From Raffaelea ambrosiae (lineage: Eukaryota; Ascomycota; Sordariomycetes; Ophiostomatales; Ophiostomataceae): a DNA stretch of 64,000 nucleotides. Position numbers and translations under genes: made by a program. Below the pieces are notes generated by a model, which had not been told where the DNA came from, ran no database searches, and saw only the letters and a program-made list of their open reading frames with translations. Shown here piece by piece: positions 53,865 through 64,000 of this stretch; the stretch's first letter is position 1; each line of letters opens with the position of its first letter. The stretch is from NCBI GenBank assembly GCA_002778195.1, contig PCDI01000006.1:997950-1061949 (forward strand), given 5' to 3'.

Positions 53865-56800
53865 CTTGACGTCGTGGTGGTGGCCGTCGTCAATAGACGC
53901 TCGCCGCTGGGGTGGAAGGTCTGGGTCGAAGCCCGGGCTTCACCGTGAGCCGCGGGCCTATATAGCTAGGACTGCCAGGCCTCCGTAAGAAAGCAGCGCT
54001 GCAAAAAAGAGAAAAAGAAAAAAAAAATCGACCGAAAAGGGTCGCGCAGTTGGCCGTTAAGCAACGCTTCTGGTTAGTCCCGATGGGCACAAAAGTACGC
54101 GATTCTCCGTTGGTTGTGGTGCTCGGCGTGACGTGTGCCCATTGTAGGTATAGGTCGCGCAGTCAGAGTAGTGCTGGAGCTGCATGTGCATATGAGAACG
54201 AACAGTGCGGGCCGTTGGGTCCTTTCTCTGCGCGCATGTGTCGTACGCTGCTTCACCGTTCTTTTGCGTCGCAGGTTGAAAAAAGGGGATGTGGGCTGAC
54301 TCAAGGAGTGAACGACGTCGAGAGGAAAGAGAGGGAGAAAAAAAAGCTCAAAAAAAACGGCGACGCAGACCTGATGAGCAGTCGTAAAAAAAGAACGGAC
54401 GAACAGGCGAGCAGGGGAAATAAGCAAGACGAAACCCGAGGCAGCAGAAGTCTGGCGACACCGAAGGAGGCAAAGTCGGGTCAGGGTGGTTTTCTTTTTT
54501 GCCTCTTTGCGGACGTGAGGTTGCCTCTTTTTGTTGCTGTCTCCTGCTTGGCGGCGGGATGGGTTGGCTAATTGAAAGGAATCTGCTCGGGTATGCAGAA
54601 GGGGAGCGTCGAAGCGGGTCCCTTGTGGGTGAATAAGGAAACGAGGTGGTGTGCTTCAGGAACAGGCCAGACCCGATGGCGAGGAGCTCTGCTGGTTTGG
54701 CTTGCTGGCACAGAAAGCGATCCCCGCTCCTTTCTTTTTTCTGCTGCTCGTGTCTGCACTCTGCTGCGGATTAATGCGAACAGCGTGCTAGTTGACTGCT
54801 GCGGGCGCCGGAAACCGAGTTTGCGCGGCTGCAGTTCTGTGGCTTAGGTTCGTCGATGATGGTCTTTCGATTCGAGCCGGCCGCAATGCGCTTCCTCAAG
54901 AAATGGGGATGCGGAAGAAAACGAAGTCGGTCTCGCGCGTGGTTGTGGGCTGGTATGGACAGACACGGCGTGGGACAGTTGTGGGAAGGAGGGCGCATCA
55001 AAGGGAAAGGATGGCCATTGTCTGGGGTGTGTTCTATATATATAGAATTGGTGTTGCGACCCAATAAAGCACAGAGGCGCAACCGGGGGAGGGGGGGGCC
55101 ACAGGGTGAAGGGTGGAGGGACAAGAGGGAGGTACGAGTACTAGGAAAGTAAGAAGGGGGTGGTGCTTCAGAGGAAGGATGTCGCTGAGGCTGACAACCA
55201 GGGGGGGGGTGGCGTGCGTGTGGCAGAGAGAACAAACACACAGAGGAGGGCTAATATGAGTGACCGAGAATCAGAAAAAGTCGGTAGGGGCATGCGGCAC
55301 AGGCAAAGCGTCAGCAGGCGAGCAAGATACAACACGAGGGGGCTGTTCTTTATTGTGGCTCACGCCCTGGGCCGGTCGATTTGACCTAGGGCGACTTAGG
55401 GTGACCAAGGGAGACCGTTGAGCGGGACCGAACAGGGTAGGGAATGAAGGCTTCGGTTTGTTCGATCAAGTTCGTTCGGATGCCAGGGTATGGGACGGAG
55501 AGCGGGTGGGTTGTCTTGGGGCGGTCTGGTGCGAATAGTACGTTGTAGGGGTGGGTTGGGAGCTGGTCTGGTCTTTTGTCAGTACAATTTTTGGTTCTTT
55601 TTCTCCGTCTTTTTTGCTGTCCTTATTTTCGTACTGTCTTTTTTTCGTCCCTTTCTGCTCTCTCTCCCTTGGGCATATCATTCGCAACGGCAAGGGATTG
55701 CGGATGAGACCCAGTAAAGGGGTGGAAGGGGGAATGGTAGGTTGCCTATGGGTGCTCCCATGCCGGCATCTCGTTTGCTGGGTCTCAACTGCCCTGCTAG
55801 TCGGGGAGACCGCCGACGAGACGGGGGCACTGGACCAGGGAGGAAAAAATAGAAGCTCTGGGGGGGGGGCCGGTCGAGGGCCACCGACAGAAACGAAAGG
55901 GGAGAAGGGAGGGGAAGAGGGGGGGAGGGTCAGAGACAGAACACGCCGCCGGAGACCCACGCAAATCCAGGAGCCACAAGAGGCAAGAGAGCCAGCCAAC
56001 CAGAGGCCAGGCAGACGAATGTGAACAGACGGGATCGACGAATAAGGATGCAGGGGTGGAGGGAGACGGAAGTGGTGGCAGGGAGACTAGGCAGCTAGTG
56101 CGCAGGACCAAAAGCTTTGGCTGCAGGTTCTAGAGGTTTTGAGAGGGCTAAAGAGGCCACTGGCGTCGGAGAGAAAAAAGACGAAAAAAAGGGTTTTCTT
56201 TTTTGCTGGGAGGGGGTGCAGAAGGAGGGTGGGATCGAGGGTGGAGGGCCAGGTGGTAGCAGGAAGAAGGGAGGGGGACACGTAGAGGAATGCTGGCAGA
56301 GGAGGTCGAGCAAGTCTGGTTCGCGTGTGCATATCGCTGCAGGGCGTGCTCTGACGCGCTGGTTGGACGAATTGGAGGGACACGGCAGGATTTCGCGTTG
56401 TTGGGCAAAAGTGAAGCTGACGATGCAGAGACGTTGCAGGAGAGAGGCAGATTGCCGGAAGATGGGCAGACAGGCAGACAGGCAGGACAGGCGGGCAGGT
56501 GGGATGATAGGCCAGAACAAAGGAAAGAACGACTCCGAGGGAGGGCCCCAAGCAGAGACAGCAACCCGAAAGAGCAAGAGCGCCCGAATTCGCCCACCAG
56601 AGGTAGCTAGCAGGCGGCGCCAGAGCCGAGAGGTACTCGGTTGCTCATGACTGGCTGTCACCGCCTCGGTCGTTCCTTCTTCTTGCACAAGACCAACCAC
56701 TAGCTAACTAATAGTTAGTTGACATACTCGCAGTATCCCCACCCCCCAAGAGAGCCTCGTTTGCCTCTTTTGCCTACTCCCCAACGCGGCGCCCTTCTGC

Positions 56801-58006
56801 CCACCAATGCTAACACAAGATATGGCTCTCGAGCAACCTTCTAGCCTGGTAGCGACCACCAACCCAACGGGCCGTTGCCCACTACAGAGTATGCTTTTGC
56901 CCTGGGGCGGCCACTAGACAACTAGGGAGCGATTTCAGGGCGATTGCCCTCGATGGCCCCCGGTTGCCCCCTCTTTTGGCAGCCCCTCCCCTTTGCCACT
57001 GCCGTGACCGTTTAATTTTTCGCCCTCCCTGGCTAGTACGGCAGGGCCCTTTTGTTGCGCTGATTTCCGGGGAAGTTGAGGAAGGAGCGAGGGAGAAGAC
57101 GAGGGACAGCCGGAAGGGACAGCTTAGAATTGTACATAGAAGAACAGGACACCGGACACAGGACACAGCTACCTCGCACAAAACAACATGGCAGGGATAC
57201 TGCAGGAATCAAAACAAAAATCATACAAAAATAACACTGGAAACAGTACACAACAGGCTGCTCCCTCACGTGCACGTTCCAGCAAGGAGCGCAGACTCGA
57301 GAGTTCGGCGTACTCATTTGATTCCACCGAGTTTGCCGTTGGCCATATGCTACGAGCTTGGGTCTACGAGCTGCTGTATCTCATGCACGTCGCCTTCCAG
57401 GTCCTCCGATCCCCTGGTCTTACAGGCCTCTCTTGGGCACAAGGCAGGGGGGGGGGGGNGTTATTTAGGGTTTTTTTTGGTTGCGTCTTTTTTTTTTTTG
57501 TTTCTCCCATGTGCGTACGGTGGGTAGTATTCTTCGTCAACTTTCTTTTTCGCTACTTCGTACGTATTTCTTTACTTTTTCCACTTGTCTCCACGGCATC
57601 TACTTGTACAGTGTTCCTATTGTCAGTTGTCTCTTTTTTTCCCGCCCTGCTGCAAAAGACCGCAGGATTTGCAATGGTACCTGCGCACAGATAGGCCGGG
57701 GGCAGGGGTAGTATATATTGCCAAGGGTGCATTGGAGTAAAAGGGTGTGTGTCTGAGTTGTATCTCGTATGCGTTGTATGCCCATGCATCGAATGTGCGT
57801 GCCAGCACTGCATGAGTGATACCTGTTTTCTGTATTCTGTGTTCTGTTTTCCCGTTCGGGTTTGCGATTTTTGTACGGTAAATGCGCCTGGCTCGTATCT
57901 TCTGTGTGCTACGAGTACACGTGAGGGACATGGATGGACTCGCCTGGCCCGAATTCAGGTGGCTGGGGACAAGGAAGTGTGGCGCAATTTACGAGCTCGC
58001 GGAATG

Positions 58007-58024
58007 TATGCACATAGGCGATCA
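58007..58024 (+). repeat. 18-bp element TATGCACATAGGCGATCA, copy 1
   Basis: Identical copy at 59674-59691. Together with the 28-bp element at 58346/59805 it forms a co-linear pair flanking the APH-like relic. Confidence 0.7.
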
Positions 58025-58345
58025 CCGACTGTTGGACATTCCTCCCTCGATCACCTGTTCCAGCGTCCTTTTTCGGGACTTGCTCTGCAGATGAGAAGAA
58101 TGACAAATGACAATGGTAAGCCATACGTGTATTAGCAATATCAAAGAGAGCCCAGACACCAATGTAAATGGGATCAAAAACGGGAGCCTCTAACGCCATT
58201 GCCTTTCTGGCTCCCGGTTGTCGTTAAATGCGCGGACACCCGCGTTTCGGCTGGGTTCTCCCTTTCCCTACGTTGGCGTCGTTTGCATATCGTCTTAATA
58301 TGCCGTATGTCACATAAGACTACTGGCTGTAGGGCTGGTCTTGTG

Positions 58346-58373
58346 GCCACGATTTGGTTGCAGCAATGTGCTT
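58346..58373 (+). repeat. 28-bp element GCCACGATTTGGTTGC..., copy 1
   Basis: Matches 59805-59832 with a few mismatches (CAGCAATGTGCTT versus CAACAACGTGCTT). Same order and orientation relative to the 18-bp element in both copies. Confidence 0.65.
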
Positions 58374-58819
58374 GCGCCATGGTTTGGTGATCTGAACTAA
58401 TACACATGAGCTGTCAGGTGACTGGAAAGTGGTCCGCCAATTAATATGTGCAGGAGATATGCACTTGGGCAACCCATACGCATTCGCCTTCCTGACCTTG
58501 TTTGAGACGATGAAGCAGCAGCCTAATATACCGGCTGGAATTCAGATCGACTGCATGGGGTATGTTAGAGAGTAGGATACCACTGGCAACGTCCATCCCC
58601 ATCTCAGCCGCATCAGACGTATCAAACACATCAGACAGCGCAGCGCTCATCAATCGTAGGCTTTGTTACCGGTGAGAGCCTGTATTCGTGCTTCGCCCAT
58701 TGGAGGAAATCGAAAGACCCCGCGGTTGAGGAGACAAGGCGACCTCAAAAGATCGGCTCTATCACCAAGAAGACCGATGGTGACGCCAATAGCTCGTGGT
58801 TCGTCGCGCCCAGGCCCCT

Positions 58820-59630
58820 CACGTTTTGTACATCTTTTAGGCATCCCACAGTTTCCAGCCGACGGATGGCCGACGGGCCCCTTGGAAAGCGCTCAGGAGT
58901 ACATATCTTTTGTCGCTGACCTGCGGCAACAGCAAATGATGTGCCTGCGCAATATTAACATACACCGTACCTGGCACCTGGAACAACGAGGGATTCTTTT
59001 TTTTTTTTCAAACGGGCGACGACATTGACCTGGAACGCGCCATGAAAACCGCCCGAGGCCGCTTCCTTTCGCGGCATGCCATGGCTCTTCCTGACTACGC
59101 CCGGCATCTGCGCGGCGAGAATGGGCCTCTTGCCATATTCTTCTGCCCCGATATTTCTACGCACGACATCCTGGTCGACCCGGCTACGGGACCCGGCTAC
59201 GGGACAAATCCCAGTGCTGCTCGACGTCGAATTCACAAACGCCATGCCCGCTGCATTTACCCAGGACCCGCCTATATGGCTCTCATCTATCGGCCTCGAC
59301 CGATGCCTTGAGCGTGGGATTTTGCCAAGCCGGCAGAAGCTTTTTCAGGCCACCTCGGATACGTTTCTCGCCGCCCTGGCGCAAGTCGACGATGAACGGG
59401 GCGAGGCAGCACCGTTGTTGTCTGCCCAAATGCGCGATTCGTGGAGCAAAGGGACACCTGTAGTCAATAATGTGCTCTCCATCGAAGTAAGGCAACAGAC
59501 ATTGTCTACCACGAGGTACCTTCACTTTTTCCCCTGGACGGATCCATCTGCCTATCTAGGGGAAGTGACAGGCTACCAGGAGCACACTGTATTATCCCAG
59601 ATTCAAGCGTATGAACTCTTTGGCAAGTAG
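58820..59630 (+). pseudogene. Second APH-like phosphotransferase relic, twice frameshifted
   Basis: Three overlapping frames each carry part of one APH-like C-lobe: GIPQFPADGWPTGPLESAQE, YISFVADLRQQQMMCLRN (frame 1, to about 59000); DDIDLERAMKTARGRFL, GPLAIFFCPDISTHDILVD (frame 2, to about 59190); then QIPVLLDVEFTNAMPAAFTQ and DPPIWL to the stop at 59628 (frame 3). The first shift coincides with a T12-13 run near 59000-59010. The second is caused by a perfect 13-bp tandem duplication CCCGGCTACGGGA (59179-59191, 59192-59204); without one copy, the metal-binding DVEFTNAMPA block follows the catalytic loop in frame, as the family requires. The N-lobe is not recognisable upstream. The loop has Asp at the usual Asn position (DISTHD). 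Confidence 0.7.
59179..59204 (+). repeat. 13-bp tandem duplication (frameshifting)
   Basis: CCCGGCTACGGGA twice in direct succession within the APH-like relic; it shifts the reading frame by one. Confidence 0.9.
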
Positions 59631-59673
59631 CTGCGCGCCCCAGGCAGTAGAGTTTCCGGGTGTCAGCCCAAGA

Positions 59674-59691
59674 TATGCACATAGGCGATCA
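59674..59691 (+). repeat. 18-bp element TATGCACATAGGCGATCA, copy 2
   Basis: Identical to 58007-58024; lies 44 bp after the end of the APH-like relic. Confidence 0.7.
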
Positions 59692-59804
59692 TGTCTGTTC
59701 CTAGGTGGCATCCTTTCCCGCCAGCTCACCCGTCGCTTGGGCCATCCCTGTCCGAATGCAGCATCTCTTTTGGCACCCATGGATAACAAGACTGGCCCTG
59801 CGGA

Positions 59805-59832
59805 CGCCACGATTTGGTTGCAACAACGTGCT
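59805..59832 (+). repeat. 28-bp element GCCACGATTTGGTTGC..., copy 2
   Basis: Diverged copy of 58346-58373. A third, shorter match (GCCACGATCTGGCT) follows at about 59843. Confidence 0.65.
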
Positions 59833-62516
59833 TACGGTTTGGTCGCCACGATCTGGCTCCCGCCAAGGCTTGGATCAACAGTTCGTTTCCGTTTAGGCTC
59901 TATTCTATTGTCTGGGAATCGAAACAAGGCGAGACAAGAAAAAGGCTGGGACGATAGGCAGCAGGACAGGACAAAACGATGCAGACAAACAGCCGCAAGA
60001 TGCGTGCCAGCAAAGAGAGGTCTCTTGGGTCCCGTTTTTTGCCTATCTCGAGGGCACGTTTCGCAGTGGTGGGACGTCATGCCAGGTCTCTGTGGTCCAG
60101 AACGGCCGCAATACGAGCCGATGCACCGTAGCAGAAATATTGGAAGCGTACGCGTACGAGTACGATACGATCCGTGCAAGGGGAGATGGGGATGAATGGA
60201 TGAGTATCCGCAAGAGTTCCATGTACAAACCGAGTGCGAGTATTACGAGAGTGCAGGCAAGTATGGGAGACAGTCCGAGGCGCCCCTGGTCCCTGCCAGC
60301 AGGAGACTCCAGTCTCCCCTTGCTATCCTGCACATTCCCTTGCCCATGTCCTGCATCTTCCCCTGGTCGTCTTGTCCTTGTCCTTCCTCAAGTGTTTCCG
60401 ACGAGTAGCCACTCGTACCTCTCTCCTGTTGTTTGGTCCCCCCTGGTCTTGTCCATCCCGACAATGCCTGTACGAGGGGAAGGGGAAACAACAGCCGGTC
60501 CCGAGGAACGAGTGCATGGTGCAGGTGGAACGTCTATCTAACCTTCTCTGGTGGCCTTTCGTCTCCTCTGCCATCCTGACACACCAAACGCGGTGTCGGG
60601 GGGGGCGACGAGGGAAGCACGCACGAGCACCACGCATTCTACAGCAGGATGAGTGACAGAATTCTTCATGCACAACAAAGAAAGTTAGCAAACGGTTTTT
60701 TTTTTTTTTTTACAAGCGAAGCGAAGCACTCCAAGCAGACAGGGGACGGCTTTCTAAAATTTGCTTTTTGCTTGTAGAAAAAACAAGGAAGGGGGTGTCG
60801 TTGCACATCCCAAAATTAAACAAAAAAAATCTTCACTGATTTCATTTCCGGCGTCAATGCTACGATGCTTCCACCACTGGTCCTCACAAGATTGCAGAGT
60901 GTAATTTTGCTTTCGTACCAGTGGCCAATGAGCTGCTACGCAACTACTTTGTAGTATGCAATAGGGCAAGTGCTGTTTCTCTGCTCCCGGTCCTGTCTGT
61001 GTGTCTTTCTGGCATCTTAGTCGGGCCCCAAACCCTGCTCGTGGAATCTCGACATTTGCCCGCTAGAGGTTCGCGGCTCTCCACAAGAACCAGAGAAAGA
61101 AAACGGCGCCCCTCCTGTTTTTCTTATCCTCTTTCTTCTGCTTTCTTCTGGCTCTTGTGCTTGCCCCTGGATGTGTTTCACAATTCCTACTAGTGCCCCG
61201 TTCTTCACCTTGGACCCAGTGAGGAAACATCGTGACGGGCAAATTTGATTGGCCCTCGGTTCGTCCGCCAATATATTCCTGCGAAGCGGGACAAGAAAGA
61301 TGCACAGAGAATAAGAAAAGGGAAAAAAAGAAAAGAAAAAGACTCCCAGATGATCATCGAGACCGTGGCGGAAATCTCCTCTCCCCTAGCGCAAACTGCT
61401 GCATCGGCTCAGAGGGCGCTGCACGCACGGAGGACTTACTCTGTTTGTGCAGACAGAGGCGGGACGGCTCCCCGAGCGGCAGCCAAGTATCGTGGAAACA
61501 GTGCATCTGCTGTACTCGTATACGTTTGTACAGTGACGTCCTCAGCCGCAAACGGCCAAAAAGAGAACAAAGGAGAGACAAGTTCAGCTCCCGCTGGCGA
61601 ATTTGTCGGAGAAATCTCTTGAGGACCTCGAAGAACATTGTCCTTGTCTCTGTCCTCCCACCGGCCGGCTCTTGCATATTCGAACGCTTCTTTCCATCGC
61701 ACAGCTTGTTTCTCACTGCGGCCGCCCTGCGTTGTGCTCGTGTCGCACGACTGCACTTCCCTCGGCAGGACTCCCTTTGTTCCTTGCGTTGCCTTGTTTC
61801 TCTTACTCAAATTAAAATAACCCCGACAAATCATGTCCCGCAGGCCTGCGTGCGCGTCGCTCATGTTTCGTCTCGGTCGAGGATAGACAGGTCAGGTAGG
61901 TAATATGTGTTGGTTGTGCGAGCTGAGCCTCCAAGCCAGTCAGCCTTTTTTTTTTTTTTTGCGCTTTTTGCGCAACTTCCGCCGGCAACATGCCGCAACA
62001 CCGTATACGCCGTTCAGCAACGGACTTTTCCGTTTCAGCATCGTTTGCCTCGAGTCAGATCCCATGCAACGGTGTTTTGACGTACACACGCAACAGAAGC
62101 CGAGTTGTGCGCTCGCCGTTGTCGCCTGTTCTCACTGTTCGTTGCGGCCAATTTTTAGGTCTCGTAGAGTTTTTGGTGATGACACGCGTTGCTGGGCAAC
62201 TGCCCCACATTTGTTGTTCAACACGCGCCTGGGACGTTATTTCCCCTCGTAATTTTTGTACACATGCGCAGAGTAGTCTTGTCGAGACACAAACAAATTC
62301 TTTCTGTCGCAAAATACGGAGTCGATCGCATTGCGAAGAGTCGGGTTGTTTCCGCGGCGCAGAATCAACCATCCTTCCTCCCTACACGACAAAATACGAA
62401 CCGTTTCGAAAGACCAGTCGACAGGACCAAGAAACGACAGACCAAAACAGCAAAACAGCAAAACAGCAAAACCAAACGATCGTCAACACAACACCGACCG
62501 ACCGACTTCCTTCACG

Positions 62517-64000
62517 ATGGCATTCAACCCGCGAATGTCCATCCTCCCGCCCAACCAGCACCACCACCGCTCGGCGCGCCAGAAAGATGTCCCCGACCTG
62601 CTTGTGCGTCTGACGGACAAGGAGATCGTCGCCTGTATCGGGGACATGGGCATCCCCTTTACGGTGGCCGACCTGCAGAAGCCGAACCCGTTGCTGGTAC
62701 AAAAGATCTTTGAGTGGTTCGCCGAGGAGCTCCTGAACGTGACCCGCGAGACCGTCGAGCCGGCCATGCGCGCGGCCGCCGAGGAGGTTTGCGGCAGCGA
62801 CCCCAGCACGGCGCCCGGCGGCGCCACCGGCGACGTGCTCATGCCGGCCGACACGCGCTGTCTGCTGGGCTTCTGCGCGTCGCTGCGCATCCTGCTGTCC
62901 GAGTGCTGCGTGCGCGACTTCAGCTTTACGGACCTCTACCGGCCGACGTACGACCGGCTGGTCATGATCCTGAGCTACCTGATCAACTTTGTGCGCTTCC
63001 GCGAGGGCCAGGGCCACATTGTCGACCAGCACGTCAACCGCGGCAGCCTGACCAAGGCGCGCGTCGAGCAGCTGTACGGCGACAACCAGGGGCTCGAGGC
63101 GCGGCTGGCGGAGCTGCGGCAGAGCCGCCAGGCGGCCGAGGCGCAGGTGCGCGCCAAGATGCAGCGCAACGACGCGCTCAAGCGGCGGCTGGTGGAGCTG
63201 CAGCGCAGCCAGAAGCAGGTGGGCGCGCGGCTGGACGAGGCGCGCGACCGCAAGAAGCAGCTGGTCGAGCAGCTCGAGGCGCGCACGGCCACCAAGCTGG
63301 TGCTGCGCCAGGAGAGCGCCAAGCTGCAGCCGTACATGCTGCAGAGCCCGAGCTCGCTGCAGAGCATGCTCGCCGACCTCTCCAGCACGCTGGCCACGAA
63401 CAAGGCGCACATCGAGGCCCTGGAGCGCCGCGCGCGCGCCCTGCAGACGTCGGCCGACTCGTTTGGCGTCGTGACCGCCGACGTGACCGCGTGCATCAAG
63501 CTGCTGGACGAGATGGGCGCCGAGCTGGCGCGCGAGGAGGACGACAACGCCAAGAAGTCGCGGCAGCGGGATGCCCTCACCGAACGCGGCGCGGACGTCA
63601 AAGAGGTGGAGCGGGCCGAGCTGATGCTGCAGAAGCAGCTGGCCAAGTGGACCGAGCGGACCGACAAGCTGCGCGAGCAGAGCGCGCACAAGGCGCAAGA
63701 AGCCAAGGAAAAAATGGAGGCGCTCAAGGCGGTGCACCGGACGCTGAACGAGGAGCGGATCGAGAAGGGCCGGGATATTGAGAAGCGGCGGGTGCGGATT
63801 GAGCAGACGGAGAAGAAGGTGAGACATACTCTTGGGATACCCCCCATTTCTGTATTCTGCGTCGCACTAACAACATTATTTCCCCCCAGATGCTCGACCT
63901 CAAGGAAAACATCGAGAACGAGATCCACAACGCCTACGACGAGTACCTCAAGATGGAGTCGCACATCAAGCTGTACATTACAGAGATGGAGCAGACGATG
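62517..64000 (+). CDS. NUF2: Kinetochore protein NUF2 (5' part, cut by window end)
   Basis: NUF2 subunit of the NDC80 complex, which links kinetochores to spindle microtubules. Exon 1 is 62517-63818 and exon 2 starts at 63890; the 71-bp intron has donor GTGAGA, branch CACTAACA and acceptor CCCCAG, phase 0. The frame is still open at 64000, so the product is partial (471 aa seen). Residues 1-160 form a calponin-homology-like head: MAFNPRMSILPPNQHHHRSA, LLVRLTDKEIVACIGDMGIP, FTVADLQKPNPLLVQKIFEW, RPTYDRLVMILSYLINFVRF. It is followed by continuous heptad-type coiled coil (LEARLAELRQSRQAAEAQV onward). The N-terminal MSILPPNQ and NFVRFRE motifs are characteristic of fungal NUF2. No stop codon or C-terminus is in the window. 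Confidence 0.93.
   Translation, partial: MAFNPRMSILPPNQHHHRSARQKDVPDLLVRLTDKEIVACIGDMGIPFTVADLQKPNPLLVQKIFEWFAEELLNVTRETVEPAMRAAAEEVCGSDPSTAPGGATGDVLMPADTRCLLGFCASLRILLSECCVRDFSFTDLYRPTYDRLVMILSYLINFVRFREGQGHIVDQHVNRGSLTKARVEQLYGDNQGLEARLAELRQSRQAAEAQVRAKMQRNDALKRRLVELQRSQKQVGARLDEARDRKKQLVEQLEARTATKLVLRQESAKLQPYMLQSPSSLQSMLADLSSTLATNKAHIEALERRARALQTSADSFGVVTADVTACIKLLDEMGAELAREEDDNAKKSRQRDALTERGADVKEVERAELMLQKQLAKWTERTDKLREQSAHKAQEAKEKMEALKAVHRTLNEERIEKGRDIEKRRVRIEQTEKKVRHTLGIPPISVFCVALTTLFPPRCSTSRKTSRTRSTTPTTSTSRWSRTSSCTLQRWSRR
63819..63889 (+). other. NUF2 intron 1
   Basis: 71 bp, GTGAGA...CACTAACA...CCCCAG. The frame also stays open through the intron, but only splicing joins the coiled coil (QTEKK|MLDLKENIENE) cleanly. 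Confidence 0.8.

Larger units (their letters stand above)
53865..58819. other. Gene-poor region, about 5 kb
   Basis: No protein-coding gene can be supported. Strongly strand-biased: 55080-56600 is very rich in purines (GGAGGG/GAAGG) on the plus strand, giving long but featureless open frames on the minus strand. TATATATATAG lies near 55037. A single N follows a G homopolymer near 57460. Part may be the promoter and 5' leader of the disordered protein gene (up to about 54500). One copy of an 18-bp element lies at 58007-58024. Confidence 0.45.
59631..62516. other. Intergenic, 2.9 kb, NUF2 promoter side
   Basis: No gene is supported. It holds the second copies of the flanking elements (59674-59691, 59805-59832), a CGTACG-rich stretch near 60147-60175, a T16 run followed by AAGCGAAGCGAAGC near 60697-60727, a T14 run near 61946, and three AAAACAGC units at about 62447-62470 in the NUF2 leader. 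Confidence 0.5.

Noticed and set aside
55031..55047. TATATATATAG as a promoter
   Set aside because: No coding sequence follows at a plausible distance on either strand; left as part of the gene-poor region.
55466..56700. Several 100-200-codon minus-strand frames
   Set aside because: Lie entirely in the polypurine region; Pro/Ser/Leu-rich low-complexity translations without start context or conserved motifs.
1..64000. CRISPR array, biosynthetic cluster, rRNA genes
   Set aside because: No regularly spaced repeats with unique spacers, no polyketide or peptide synthase, terpene or dimethylallyl-transferase genes, and no rRNA-like sequence were seen; the gene set is that of ordinary fungal chromosome.

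Overview
The window is nuclear DNA from a filamentous ascomycete, most likely a Sordariomycete. The basis is short introns (46-342 bp) with GTRNGT donors, CTAAC or CTGAC branch points and YAG acceptors, strongly GC-rich third codon positions, long pyrimidine- or purine-rich spacers, and the gene set itself (DUR3, YVC1-type TRP channel, GH5_7 mannanase, CE3 esterase, Mid2-like sensor, HSP31, NUF2). Genus and species cannot be read from the sequence. Two runs of N (around 26657-26679 and 48954-48973) sit inside introns.

Layout. 0.2-2.1 kb: cytosolic prolyl-tRNA synthetase (+). 2.6-5.0 kb: two-HKD phospholipase D-like protein (-). 6.7-8.0 kb: secreted M28 leucine aminopeptidase (-). 8.7-11.3 kb: an 840-aa protein that I read as a ZIP2/SHOC1-type meiotic XPF-like factor (-). 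11.7-14.2 kb: YVC1/TRPY vacuolar cation channel (-, five exons). 15.2-17.8 kb: tandem hemicellulose genes, GH5 mannanase then CE3 acetylxylan esterase (+). 17.8-21.9 kb: 4 kb without a gene, upstream of a Mid2-like wall-stress sensor (21.9-24.0 kb, +). 25.0-25.8 kb: HSP31/DJ-1-like protein (+). 26.1-29.0 kb: DPP5-like S9 peptidase (-). 30.0-30.5 kb: truncated RTA1-like pseudogene next to a lower-GC segment. 31.2-33.4 kb: DUR3 urea transporter (-) with GATA sites and a TATA box upstream. 36.0-37.4 kb: mitochondrial 3-hydroxyisobutyrate dehydrogenase (-). 38.4-44.3 kb: a 1926-aa ankyrin/coiled-coil protein (-). 46.5-48.0 kb: a degenerate APH-like kinase gene with an in-frame TAG (-). 48.4-49.3 kb: thioredoxin (-), probably with two start codons. 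50.8-53.9 kb: 1025-aa disordered protein of unknown role (-). 53.9-62.5 kb: gene-poor, holding a second, frameshifted APH-like relic at about 58.8-59.6 kb. 62.5 kb to the end: NUF2 kinetochore gene (+), cut by the window edge.

Most genes are unrelated housekeeping or accessory functions. Only the mannanase/esterase pair looks like a functional neighbourhood (secreted hemicellulose breakdown). I see no secondary-metabolite cluster, no CRISPR and no intact transposon.

The most unusual structure is in the ankyrin gene. Two complete spliceosomal introns (71 and 56 bp) abut with no exon between them, and the first is bracketed by a 12-nt direct repeat spanning the splice junction. This is what a recent intron gain or recursive-splicing site would look like. 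Other points worth a second look are a stable-hairpin motif shared by two unrelated introns, two independently decayed APH-like genes, and the dual-start thioredoxin.
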